Below are positions 1 to 11,000 of a DNA stretch of 64,000 bases, in pieces. A program made the translations under genes and the position numbers. Position 1 is the first letter of the stretch; each line of letters starts with the position of its first letter. The DNA is from Meira nashicola (taxonomy: Eukaryota; Basidiomycota; Exobasidiomycetes; Exobasidiales; Brachybasidiaceae), in NCBI GenBank assembly GCA_001600355.1, contig BCJU01000001.1, forward strand, positions 207,178 through 271,177, given 5' to 3'. The notes under the pieces were generated by a model. It saw only the letters and a list, made by a program, of their open reading frames with translations, did not search any database and was not told the origin of the DNA.

Positions 1-125
1 GAAGAAAATGAAAATGTGTGAGAGAAAGTGCATGTACACTCAATCTGCAATACTCTTTTAATTTCACACCACTTTCTCCTTTTTTTAATCCCAAGTTCGG
101 ACCAAAGATTCCTAACAAGAAAACC

Positions 126-164
126 ATGATGATGAACCGACAATGTCGTATTCACCTTCATTGA
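126..164 (+). promoter_or_regulatory. Out-of-frame upstream ORF overlapping the first gene's start
   Basis: Three consecutive ATG codons (126, 129, 132) open a 12-codon frame that ends at TGA 162-164. It overlaps the ATG of the long coiled-coil gene at 143 in a different frame. The first ATG has A at -3, so scanning ribosomes would be expected to use it often. If transcription starts upstream, this overlapping uORF should lower translation of the main frame. No AG lies between it and 143 that would let an intron remove it. Confidence 0.4.
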
Positions 165-3100
165 ATGCAGGTTGGACTTTGTCAAAACAAGAAGTTGATG
201 GAATAAATAATTCTTCTTCGTCAAATTTTAATCATCAAATAAATCAAAAAGGTGAACAGGTTTCACCATCATCAGAAGATACATTTTCAACACCTGAATT
301 AGGAGGAGGAGAAGGTGGAAGCGGAAGTGGAAGTAGTAACGGTACCCCTTCACCTTTTACTCCGACAAGAAACCCTTACACTAATAACAATTTTATCAGA
401 TTAACGGCAAAATCTCCAAAGATTGAAGGCGTAATGGCTGCTCGTGATCGTCCAGTTTTTAAACAGGAACAACATGGTCGTTCAACTTCAACAAGTTCAA
501 ATGAGAGTGGTTCAAGCGGATCTTTAACTTCTATGGCCGCTAATCGTGTTAGAAATAATGGTCCACCACCTTCTGCTGCTAGGCGACAACTAATGCCAAC
601 GATACCAACAAGAAAGACTTCTTCCAATACATTAAGCAGTAATAACGGAAAAGATTCTGCTTCTTCTACACCACAAGCATCACCTAATCTTGGTAATCAG
701 ACTAATATTCAGAATCTCGCTCAAGCAATCGCAGCTCGTGCACAACATGTTGCAGCTGCAAAAGCTGCTCTACGTCAGCAACAACAACAGCAACAGACGA
801 AAGAAGAACAGTCTATGCAGGATACCAATAACGTAAATGCGGCACCTACTAGTGAATCTGCATCTCGATTACAGCCATCTTTAGTCCCACGCGGATCGAT
901 CGTTTCCATTGTAACAGCCGCAAGTGATTACGGAGATGCAGAAAGTGATGCCGAGAATACTGAAGAAGCTAAGCAGAGAAATATCCGAAAAGATCGATCA
1001 GATGTCGCACAAAGCTTTCGATGGAGTCAAGGTGATTGGGCAGATTACGCTGCAGCTCTTTCTGATCAAATTGATGTTGGAGCTACTCCAACCGATCAAG
1101 ATCATCAACCGCACGAAGGAATATTGGTCGCTGCTCCTACAATGGACGCCATCACGAGCTCTCGATCGACTACACAAACAGCTCCTCTATCGGGTTTGGG
1201 TATCGGAGGAACAGAACTATCTGCACCAGCATCTGTTGTAAAGGTACCACAGAGTGTACCTGAAGGAAGCAATGACGCCCTCAACACACCCAAAGGTGCT
1301 GCATCACCTGCTAATAGCGAAGGAATTCTTGGTAATCCATTATTTGCACAATTTCAAACCAAATCACCAAACGTTCTTACTACTTCACAATCTCTCGGCG
1401 TTCTCTCTCCAGCTACTGGGTTTCCTACAACTCCTTCGATGGATAGTCTTGCAAGTGCGCCTACAACGCCTGATGGAAAACCACCTTCTAAGCGTAAAGC
1501 CAGACCGATTCCTCTCTCTTTGAACAATATCTCTTCCTCTGCTTCTTCTCCAGCAATGCGTTCGCCGTCTGCTTCACGTTCTTTAGCTAGTCCATCGATG
1601 GGCGGTAGAACTCCTCCTCCAACGATGCCACCAACAGAACCATTACCACCACTGCCAGAACAATCGACAATTTTGCAAAAGATATGGACAGCAGATGCAC
1701 ATCCTTCTATAACGAGGGCTAATGATAAATTTCAAAATGTTGTTGTTGATGATATCGAAGCTCTTTCTTCCCCAAGAAGAAATACCGGTGATGATGACGA
1801 TCGTTCTACGAAGAGATCTTCTGATCCAAGCGATCAAATGTCGCACTTCATGCGTCTGAAGGAAGAAGATCGAGTTGCATCTCGTGATATGGGCAATGGC
1901 GAACATTTACCAAGAAAGAGTAGTATGCCAAGCGTTCTAAATGATGGAGCACAAGAACTTGTTTCAAATGTCAAAGCTCCATTTGCATCATCGATTTCTA
2001 TGCCAACAATCACTCCAGCACGTTTATCGGCCACATCAGCTGCTCTTGTACGCGCAAATCAAGAATCAACAAGAGCAGGAACAGATTATGCTCAAGCTAT
2101 ATTGGATCAAGTGCAAAGAGAGCCAACGTTTGATGAAATACGAAAGCGTGAAAGTTATGCAAAGATGAGCCCGAGCAATAAGATAGCAACAAATAAAACT
2201 CAAATTGTCAACGATGAAACTGAGGAAGAAGAAGATCTAAAAGAAGGCAGCGAAGAAGAAGAGGAAGAAGAAGCGGAAGAAGCGGTAGTAACACGCGTAA
2301 CTACAACAGTAAAAGGAGCCAGAGCTTCACTTTCGCGGGCGCCGTCTATTGTTCGAAGGGATTCGGCAAATTCCATTTCAGCTTCTTCCAGAACGACCGG
2401 TTCCGCTGCTGTTGCATCTGCAGTACTTACGCAACGAAGAGGTTCTTCTGATCCAGAACAAACAACACCTCCAATGCAACAAAGTCACGACTCATCATCA
2501 ACACCTGCTGCATCTAATATTGTGACTAGAATGCGAGCAATGATTGAAGCAAGAAATGGTGTCACACCTTCGGCATCATCATCTTCCTCTTCTTCTCTTG
2601 TTTTGACGCCCAAATTAATCGCGACATCGCCTTCTACTGAAACACTGACGAATAAGGATGATGAAGAGAAGAGAGATGAAGAACCTTCAAAAACACTTGC
2701 AGAACGCAGAAGACCATCCGCAGCTGGTCCGCCAAGTGCATGGAACGGAGGTATGTCTAGCTCTACACAAAATGGAACATCATCAAGACCTTCTGTCAAT
2801 ATGGCAGCTCAACCACAATCAGTTTTAATCACAAATCCTACTCCTTTGCCATCTTCTATGAAGATTGACGTCAGAAATATTCCAGTAAATTCTGCGTCAG
2901 CATCTGTTGTTAATACACCTTCTGTTGCCTCTGTAAGATCACCTTCTGCAGCTAGCGTTCAAGGACAAACAGGAACATGGACACCAACTGCACTTGATAC
3001 ACCAATGTCGATTGGAGGAGGAACGGGCATTTTAGGTGGATATGAAAATCCAAATGCACCTCTTTCCAATAATAATTCTAACGGCTATCAAGCTCAAAGA

Positions 3101-4930
3101 ACTCATTCTGGCTTACAAAGCAGAAGAAGTGAAATGGAAGAAGGTTCTGACAGTCCTATTGAACGTATAAAAAGAACTGAAGATAGATTTGCCGGTGCAT
3201 TTGGTGAAGTTGCTTTGGCTTTTAAACAATTACAAGCCGAAAAACGAACGTTGGAAAAGATTGTTCGTGCTACTACGCCTTTAGATGGTTTGGGCAATAA
3301 TGGTGAATCATTGGCAGAATACTTGACAGTGATGAGTGCAAAATTGGACGTATCAACAAATGAGATCAAGAAATTATTAGACCTTTTGGATCAACAGAGA
3401 AGTGTTATGGACTATATGGTTGATACTCATAAGCTTGAATTGGAAGCTCTTAATACGGAAATGGAAGATTTGAAAGATGACTTTGATGCGGTTTGCGAAG
3501 AAGCAGATACGCACCGAGATAATGCTATCCAATTAACGGAAGAATTGGATAAAGCACATCATAATGCAATTCTAGCCAGAGCAGAAACATTGCGATACAA
3601 AACACAACATGATGAAGCAGTTTCACGTAAGGACAAGAGTATTCGTCTCTTACAAAAAGCCAAAGAAGATATTATAAAGTTAAAAGGTGAAAAAGGAAAA
3701 GAAGTTGAAGGTTCTTCAAGTCATGATCGAAGCGTGGGAGATCTTTCGACAGATATAGGATCAGTTGATGAAATTTCTGATGCAATTCGACCGGAATCAA
3801 GAATAGCTGCATTAGAGAAAGAGCTTGCAGAAGCCAAATCCTTAAACGCTCAATTGCAGAGACAAAGTGGTGAACGTAAAGATTCTTATGAGCCTCCAGA
3901 TAGATCGACAATTTCACCTGCACAATTGAGTGAATTAGAGGATATTGAACGTGAACGTGATGGATTACGTGAGAAATCATTACAGCAAGAGAAAGATATT
4001 TCTGAATTACGAGCACAAATTGCACTTTCTGGAGGTCATTCGAATGATGACAAGCTAATCAATTCATTGCCTGCAGCTCGTGAAGATCAAGTACGATTAT
4101 TGATGCAACAAATGTCTGAACAACGAACAAGAGAGGCACAAATCAGAAAGGCGTATAGACAATTACGTGATGATTTGCGAAAGATGCAAAGTGTACAACA
4201 ACATGATCGTAAACGAGCACAAGGAGGATACAGTTTATTATCTACAACTCCAAATTATGCCAATGTTACTCAATCTCTCAATCCGGCTTTGTCATCTTTG
4301 GATAGCTCTAATACAAGAACAGATGGAACATTGGATACTTCACAAGAAAGTGGACTTACACCAAGACATTTGAAACGATTAAGTTTGCCTGTCTCAAATA
4401 AAATTGTACCACCTCCACTCTCATCACCAGGATCAATGAATGGTGCACAATCAACACTTGGACATGGTATGAGTGAAGAAGGATCGAATAAGTTAACACG
4501 TCCGATGAGCACAATTCCTGGTGGTGGCGGTAGTGGTGGTGGTATGGCACCTATATTTTCTTCAAGCAGAAGAAGTTCAAGAACGTTTTCGGTTGACTTT
4601 TCTTCGGGTGTCTTACCAGTTTCATCTGCTAGACGGGGCACTGGCGGTGGCGGAGTTTTAGGTATTGGAGGAGGCGGTGGTGGAATAATACGAAATGCAG
4701 AAACTGCAAGTAATGCAGAATCTGAACAATCAACAGATGAAAGTCCGAGAATGAAAGCACATCGTAAATTGTTCGGTGAAAGTTCACAAAGGGAAAACCT
4801 TGAAAATTCTTCTACAAAAAGATCTAATACTTTTCAATCTCCACAAGAAAGTGGTGGAAATGATGAAGAGGAAAAGTTAGAAATCCTTCAAACACCACGA
4901 CAAAATAGCGTACGAGTTTCGGGATCGTAA
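143..4930 (+). CDS. Large Ser-rich coiled-coil protein, possibly Uds1-like
   Basis: A single-exon gene of 1595 codons. Residues 1-990 are low complexity: Ser/Pro/Thr-rich, with a Gln run near 213-220 and an acidic Glu tract near 695-715. About residues 1005-1200 form a charged helical region with heptad character, beginning around the RTEDRF motif and including FKQLQAEKRTLEKIV. A second predicted coiled coil spans roughly 1230-1400. The tail is Ser/Gly-rich with poly-Gly runs. The start of the coiled coil resembles the fungal 'up-regulated during septation' (Uds1) domain, but this is recall of pattern only. No signal peptide or membrane segment is visible. A cytoskeletal or septation scaffold role is plausible but unproven. 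The ATG at 143 is the first in frame; an overlapping uORF precedes it. Confidence 0.75.
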   Translation: MSYSPSLNAGWTLSKQEVDGINNSSSSNFNHQINQKGEQVSPSSEDTFSTPELGGGEGGSGSGSSNGTPSPFTPTRNPYTNNNFIRLTAKSPKIEGVMAARDRPVFKQEQHGRSTSTSSNESGSSGSLTSMAANRVRNNGPPPSAARRQLMPTIPTRKTSSNTLSSNNGKDSASSTPQASPNLGNQTNIQNLAQAIAARAQHVAAAKAALRQQQQQQQTKEEQSMQDTNNVNAAPTSESASRLQPSLVPRGSIVSIVTAASDYGDAESDAENTEEAKQRNIRKDRSDVAQSFRWSQGDWADYAAALSDQIDVGATPTDQDHQPHEGILVAAPTMDAITSSRSTTQTAPLSGLGIGGTELSAPASVVKVPQSVPEGSNDALNTPKGAASPANSEGILGNPLFAQFQTKSPNVLTTSQSLGVLSPATGFPTTPSMDSLASAPTTPDGKPPSKRKARPIPLSLNNISSSASSPAMRSPSASRSLASPSMGGRTPPPTMPPTEPLPPLPEQSTILQKIWTADAHPSITRANDKFQNVVVDDIEALSSPRRNTGDDDDRSTKRSSDPSDQMSHFMRLKEEDRVASRDMGNGEHLPRKSSMPSVLNDGAQELVSNVKAPFASSISMPTITPARLSATSAALVRANQESTRAGTDYAQAILDQVQREPTFDEIRKRESYAKMSPSNKIATNKTQIVNDETEEEEDLKEGSEEEEEEEAEEAVVTRVTTTVKGARASLSRAPSIVRRDSANSISASSRTTGSAAVASAVLTQRRGSSDPEQTTPPMQQSHDSSSTPAASNIVTRMRAMIEARNGVTPSASSSSSSSLVLTPKLIATSPSTETLTNKDDEEKRDEEPSKTLAERRRPSAAGPPSAWNGGMSSSTQNGTSSRPSVNMAAQPQSVLITNPTPLPSSMKIDVRNIPVNSASASVVNTPSVASVRSPSAASVQGQTGTWTPTALDTPMSIGGGTGILGGYENPNAPLSNNNSNGYQAQRTHSGLQSRRSEMEEGSDSPIERIKRTEDRFAGAFGEVALAFKQLQAEKRTLEKIVRATTPLDGLGNNGESLAEYLTVMSAKLDVSTNEIKKLLDLLDQQRSVMDYMVDTHKLELEALNTEMEDLKDDFDAVCEEADTHRDNAIQLTEELDKAHHNAILARAETLRYKTQHDEAVSRKDKSIRLLQKAKEDIIKLKGEKGKEVEGSSSHDRSVGDLSTDIGSVDEISDAIRPESRIAALEKELAEAKSLNAQLQRQSGERKDSYEPPDRSTISPAQLSELEDIERERDGLREKSLQQEKDISELRAQIALSGGHSNDDKLINSLPAAREDQVRLLMQQMSEQRTREAQIRKAYRQLRDDLRKMQSVQQHDRKRAQGGYSLLSTTPNYANVTQSLNPALSSLDSSNTRTDGTLDTSQESGLTPRHLKRLSLPVSNKIVPPPLSSPGSMNGAQSTLGHGMSEEGSNKLTRPMSTIPGGGGSGGGMAPIFSSSRRSSRTFSVDFSSGVLPVSSARRGTGGGGVLGIGGGGGGIIRNAETASNAESEQSTDESPRMKAHRKLFGESSQRENLENSSTKRSNTFQSPQESGGNDEEEKLEILQTPRQNSVRVSGS

Positions 4931-5117
4931 TAAAGAATTATCTATTGTTTGTATGTAGTATACAACACTCATCCTTAATTTCAACATGCATTCTTACACC
5001 CGAACCAGTGTTGTGTACCAACCCCGATTGAAGTGTGAATGTGTAATGCGTTTGAGAGCTGTACTGATGGGGCGGAAGTTGTCAGAATTTGCGTTTTTTC
5101 TTCGAGTTTATTTTTTT

Positions 5118-5186
5118 GTAAGTTTGAAAGTTTTTTTTTTTCTCTTTCCTTCTTCAACCATCATCTACTCATACCTTTTTATTCAG
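5118..5186 (+). other. Possible 69-nt intron ending directly at the next gene's ATG
   Basis: GTAAGT at 5118-5123 and TTCAG at 5182-5186 bracket a T-rich 69-nt segment, within the size range of the other introns here. The acceptor abuts the ATG at 5187. The segment is a multiple of three with no in-frame stop, and an in-frame ATG lies at 4986. Splicing would therefore not break a longer upstream frame. It may be a 5'-UTR intron or simply a pyrimidine-rich promoter. Confidence 0.35.
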
Positions 5187-6351
5187 ATGAAACTCATTCA
5201 ATTTGAAATGATTTTATCTTTATTCTGCTTTCTTCTTTTTTTCACTACATTTTATTCTGTAGTAGCGCCTACACCTACTAGTTCTGCAGCAGGACAAAGT
5301 TCAAGTAATTTAGATAATTTACGTTTATTAGCAAACGTTGCCGTTCCATCAAATCGTGAAAGAAGTAATAATAGATCAGGTGGAGCAGGAGGATCAAGAT
5401 CAGGATCACGTTCTAGATCAGAATTATCTTCAAGTGTTTCACAAGGTAGTCATCATTCTACTGCGTTAGATAGAAATATTGTAAGAGGAGGTAGAAGATC
5501 TAATTCACCTTCTGTTGTTCAAGAGCATGTTCATAATAATCAACCTTCTCCGTCTTATAAACGACAAAGATCAAATTCTCCTCCACAAGGAAAACAAAAA
5601 TCCGTTCGTTTATTCGGAAAAGAAATTAAAGAAGGTGGTACAACATCTTCACCACCATCATCAAAATCACATTCACCTAAACGTCAAACTTCTGATTCTC
5701 CAACTTTAAGATTATTTGGAAAAGATATTTCACCTTCACCCGAACAACAACAACAACAACATAAATTATCACCTGGAGAAGCTGTTGGTGGAGGAGGTAC
5801 ATCTTTATTCGGAATTGATTTGAAAAAAGAAGCAGCAAAAGGTAAACAAGTTGCACAACCATCAAGTTCGAATGTACCACTTCAACCTCATGGTAAAAGT
5901 CCAGTGATTCATATAGAATCTGATTCTGATTCAGGTAAAAGTTCTCATTCACGTCATCAACACCACATGAACAGAAGAAGTGAATCATCACCTAAACTTC
6001 AAACTGAATTTCCTCCTTATCGTCGTGGTGATACACCTGAAAGTCAAAAAACAGATGCAAGCTTTTCATATAGCGAACATAGTGATTATGGTGCAAAAAA
6101 TTCACTTTCACGTAGAATGCCAACTCAAATGAAAGCTATGTTTTCTACAAAATCACAAAGAAGTGCACGATCTGTTCGAGGGTGAGTAAAGTAGTAATAG
6201 TGAATGAATTGATTATTGATTTACCTTTTTTTTGCTTTCTTTCAGTGAAAATCATCCACCACAACTTCAGTATCCGCCAGCACCTCCAGGTGAAAATCAA
6301 CCAGAAGAACCAGCTCCTCACAATGAACAAGGAGGTAATGGCAATCTTTAA
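5187..6351 (+). CDS. Secreted Ser-rich protein with three LFG motifs (candidate effector)
   Basis: CDS is join(5187..6181, 6246..6351), about 366 residues. Residues 1-27 form a clear signal peptide: a hydrophobic core rich in Phe/Leu, then VVA before a Pro/Thr/Ser stretch. The mature protein is Ser/Arg/Pro-rich and probably disordered. It carries three related motifs: RLFGKEI (141-147), RLFGKDI (175-181) and SLFGIDL (206-212), spaced about 31-34 residues apart. A Gln run sits near 187-191. The intron has a GTGAGT donor and TTTCAG acceptor; the unspliced frame stops one base into the donor, while splicing adds a Pro-rich tail. The gene is tail-to-tail with a secreted protease. The motifs resemble the plant R/KLFGV co-repressor-binding motif, with Lys or Ile replacing Val. 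The effector role is inference. Confidence 0.75.
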
Positions 6352-6492
6352 TGTTTCTCAGATTCAGTTCAGTTTTTTTCTTTTCTTTTCCGTTTATATA
6401 CATATAGTCCTATCAATTCATCTCTCTGCTTTTGTTTCCATCTTTTATAATTTCATGATTTCGTCTTATTCGTACAATATAAAACTAGCTGA

Positions 6493-7403
6493 TCACTTTG
6501 GAATGGGAAGTGCAAAATTGAATGGTTTAGTACCTAAAGCTAATTCAATATCAGAAAAGTCACTTTGTGTTTTCAAAAAGTTAAATGCTCTTGCGAAGTC
6601 TGCAAATCCATTTTCGGTTGGGATAGGTAAGAATTCCAGAGTGCTGCAAAATAAAAAATAAAAATATAATTAGCAGAATGAACTTGTTTTTTATTATATA
6701 TTGCTTTTTTAACTCACCTTAATACACCAACCGCTTTACCTTCTTTATCAATTGCACCACTACCTGAATCACCTGGAATATCAAATTGACCTATAACTTC
6801 GTGTGACCAACCATCACCTGATTGAGCACGTTGAATTCCATATTTTGGTTGTAAAAGTGAAATACCTTGTCGTAAGATTGAATTTGTAAATGCATAAATT
6901 GGTTCACCAAAATTAACATCTGTCGTTCTAATTCCACTTGGTCCACCGAATTTTGGAATTGAAGGATTTACTTTTGCGTAATCTTCTGGATCAATTTTTA
7001 CTAATGCAAAATCATTAAATGCACATGTATTTTCATCATACTTTTCTCTACCACCTTCAGATTGCATTCTAATCCAAGAATTATATGCTAATACACCAGG
7101 TTTAGATGCTCCTGTAATTGTTACTCGTGTACCTTCAGGTAAACTACCTGAATCACATCCATCAGTTGACGTTGCTTCTCCTGTTCCACTACAATGTGCT
7201 GCTTGTCCAATAAAGATTTCATTTTTACTATTATAAAAAACGAAATTTGCTGTACATGATCCTGCCGTATTTGTATTCACTCCTGGATGAATTGTTGCTG
7301 AACTTACTTCAGCCCATTGAGGTATACGCTTTTGAAGTGGAGCAGCTAAAATGACTGAAGATGCAATCGTGATCGCGAGTAAGACACGTTGGAAAGAGAG
7401 CAT
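6493..7403 (-). CDS. Secreted trypsin-like (chymotrypsin-fold) serine protease
   Basis: CDS is complement(join(6493..6643, 6718..7403)), 278 residues. The signal peptide covers about 1-20, followed by a possible Kex2 site (KR, 25-26). The catalytic triad is readable: His70 in AAHC, Asp131 in NDFALVKID and Ser213 in GDSGSG. The family hydrolyses peptide bonds in the extracellular space. The 74-nt intron has a GTGAGT donor; without splicing the frame ends at TGA just after VGVL, and with it the protein gains about 50 residues, including LEFLPIPTENGF, that fit a protease C-terminus. The second exon is antisense to an open + strand frame that could mislead annotators. Transcription converges on the LFG-motif gene. 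Confidence 0.9.
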
Positions 7404-8072
7404 AATGAGAAAAGAGGGTGATGAAAACGTTATCCTACTATCTCTTTACTCTCTTTCATTCAGGTATTTATACCTTTTCCCTTTCCATTTCGTCAAAGAG
7501 AACCCCACACTTCTTCGCACTTTTATTTATTCTCTTCAACTCCTCAACTTCCTTTCAGCCGATCAATCCTTTTTAATGATTCTTTTTCCAAAATACACTA
7601 TTTCATCTTCCAAATAAAGCTAACACAAAAGCCAAGAACAAACGTTCCTAAAACTTTTGTGAATAATGTATAACTGTCTGGCTCAAACGTTCACATAGAT
7701 TATGCATGTAGCAAACAAAGCAAGCATTCATTCGGTTGGATGTATATGTACATGCATGCATGTAGAATCGAGATTGACACTAGACAAGTGTCACCACAAA
7801 AAAAGTCCCGCTTTTACTGTCTGTCTTTTTTCAACCGCGTCTATTTTTAAAGCCAAAGTGGGGGGGGGATTTCCACAATGCCAAGAACTTTTTAGCTTGA
7901 AACAAACAAAAACAAAAACACTCAATTTCCATGGGAAGAATCATTAATCATCCGTTGTTGTGATCTTCCCGTAGGAATTCTTACAGTTCGTAATCGGGTC
8001 ATTAAATTTGAAATAGACTATAAGAAAAATAGTTAAATGTGTACAAATAATATGCATGTGCATTCATAGCAG
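7404..8072. promoter_or_regulatory. Upstream region of the protease gene
   Basis: A 669-bp interval between the protease start and the stop of the fasciclin gene, both on the minus strand. It holds a G9 tract at 7860-7868 and repeated TGCATG words near 7703 and 7751-7762. No convincing coding or RNA gene was seen. Confidence 0.5.
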
Positions 8073-11000
8073 CTATTCTTCTTCCCCTTCAAGAGCTTCA
8101 GGCAATCTGATTCTACCATCACGTTTATACCAAACCCAAAGACCATAACCAACACCTGAAAGTGCTAAAAGAACAGCAAAACTTGTTGCAACGATCCATC
8201 CCCATCTGTAAAACCATCCAGGCACATAAGGTTGTAAGACAGTATCAATCGTTAAAACTCCTCCTATACTACGTGAATTCCATTCTCCTTCAGGTTGTTT
8301 ACGCTTATTACGTTTTCCTATCAACATAGATTCTCCTTCTCCTTCTTCTACTCTTTCGATCGATAAAGATTCCCGTCCAAAGGATAGAATTTTAGCTGCA
8401 TATTTCCTACCATCCGTTCCACGTGTATCTGCTATGCCTACCATCCAACCTAAACCTGCATCATCATCACGTAAAGTAGAGAAAGTCGACCTACGTTTAC
8501 TTGACTCTTTCAACTTTCTGAACGCAATTTTTCCATAACCACTTAATCCTCCCAAAGAAGAATCAAGTAAAGTATAAAATGATGATGCATCTTTTAAGCT
8601 TAATGGTAATTGATCATCCGTTCCACCTGGCAATACTTGATCTGCTGGAGATGGAATGATATGCAATTGAACAAGTTGTTTCAAAGCATCTCTATCCTCA
8701 TAAAATCGTGTTAAATTGATTCGTGTAAATGCAGAATCCGTTGGACATAATACCACGTATGATTGTAATTCATCGGCAAACAAGCGATGACGTTTCTTAT
8801 GACGCTTTTCTTGCTTCTTCTTTTTCTTCTTGTGATGTTCTGGGAATTTACTTGACATCATCATATCAAACTCTTCTACTTCCTCTTCTGTCGGTCTAGT
8901 ACCGTTCAACAACCATCCATATCCTGCTTTCTCAATCAAATCTCTCATCGTATCTGCTTTGGCACCTTTCATTAGCTTACCAATTGTGAGGTCTAAAGTT
9001 GGCGGTAATTCAACTTGATCGATCTCATGCAGAACACCTGTACTGGTGAGCAAATCTCCTTTTAAAACCAATGCATTTCTGCCTTCAGTTCCACGTCGAA
9101 CTTCTACCGTACCATTTTCATCTCGACCTGCCCAAATAGGTGATCCTTCCAAAGTAGGATAACGTTGACTACCGGAAGAAAAGTCTTTCATATAGACGAT
9201 TCGATCGATAGCATGATATTCGACCATTGATCTAAGTTCTTTACGAGGTTGCTCTTGATCTAAAAGTAAGTATGGCATCGTTAAACCTAATGCAGAGAAT
9301 GCATCATTATGCGGAACCAAATAAGTGATTGCAGGTGCACGCTTGATAGGTTTGTCTAATTCAGCACTGAATACAGTAGCAACAAAAGTTGATAATGAAA
9401 GCGAGGAAACTGCAGTTTGAATAGGATTAGAAGGCGGCTCCAAAATTTGAGAGATTAGATAAATGATCGAAGGTCCAACTGTGACAGGTTCTGCAATCAC
9501 ATTTGCATCTCCAAATCCTACATCACCATTTCCTTGTCGTTCTCCACCAGGTACACTCTCATCATCAACGCCTACCACCACTCTTTGACGTGCATCCTTC
9601 AATCTCCAATTACGCAATTCTGTACCGACTAACATTCCATCGCTAAGATTTTGCGGCGTGAGCATCTTTGGAGCGATGTGATATTTGAGTAAATCAATTA
9701 ATTTGCTTCCGTTTGCCGGTGCACCTGCATCTCGTTCTTCGTATGGCATAGGAGTATAGCCCCATTTAGCACGGAAATACTCATCTTGATCACTACCCAT
9801 TCTATCCTTCCACCAAGTAGAGATGGCGTCATCCCTTGGTACCATAAACGTCCATGGTTGTGCTTCATTATCGGGATCGTCAACGTCATGAGGATTTGCA
9901 GTGATGTAATGTTGTAAGTTTGCAGAATGCATTAAAGAAACGAATCTACTTGCATTCAAAGTCAGCAATGTCTTTTCAACTGACAGGCCGAGATCACCAT
10001 ATGGCAAAAGCAATTCGTCGATGATATGAACGACACCATTCTCAATCAAGATATCTTCTTCAATCACTTTTGCTTTTTCGACGGTCATCTTGCCATCCTT
10101 GGCACAATTGATTTTCACTTCTCCTCCAAAAATAGTAGTCAAAGAAGAATTTTCTTCGCGGCAAAGACGATCAGCATATGCAACTGATCCAGCTCCTACA
10201 CCGATACCGCTCATATGTTGACCCAAAAGCTTCACTCTATCTTGTTTGGCAAGTTCCCAATCTCCAGTTATAAATGCTTTTTCAAGTGAAGAGAGCACTT
10301 CAAACGATTCAGCAATGGGCAAAAAGAATGTTGAATGTGGTGATTCGGTTAAACTTCGCAAACTTGCCGAAGTGGTAAGGTTGAGTAAATGTTGTAATTT
10401 TGGATGTGATTGTAAAACGGATGAAAGAGCTGGAGGAACGTCAAGAATACCATCAATAACCACCACTCTACCTTTATCACTTTTCTCAAGCATTTCCAAT
10501 ACTTTCACGCCACCTTCGCATTTCGAATTGGTTCCTAGGAAAATTTCTCCTTCCTTTCCGCGTGTACATATGCGTACCTTTTGACCTTCTCCTTTCAATA
10601 ATCCACCTCTGTCTTCTGATCCAGGAATTGGTGGATTGCTAGGTGGATGAGGAATAGGTCCTGGCCGTGTTGGCTCATGCAAGTATCGTCTCGAAGGAAG
10701 GTGAAGGGTAGTGAGCATGAGAGGTTTGCTTGATAACTTTGGTGGTGCTCCATCTAGCTCTTCTTCTTCTGTGAATGAGAGTGTATAGTTCAACATATGA
10801 TAGAGTAGCTGTTGCCTCAATACGGCATTCACATTGCCAAGTCGAGTACCCTCTTGAGTCCAAATTGGCACCAATGCATCCTCTTCTTCTGGTGTTGGAT
10901 TTGGTTGATCAGCTACCTTGACAGCCCATTCCCATTGCGATAAAACTTGAGTATCATAATCAATGTACTCAGACGTTTGTTGATATTTGTATGACTGTAT

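Noticed and set aside
6335..6661. A third exon for the LFG-motif gene (intron 6335-6488 joining in frame to 6489-6661)
   Set aside because: The stretch is antisense to the protease's second exon, whose minus-strand reading gives a sensible protease tail. The plus-strand frame is a shadow, and exon 2 already ends in TAA at 6349-6351.
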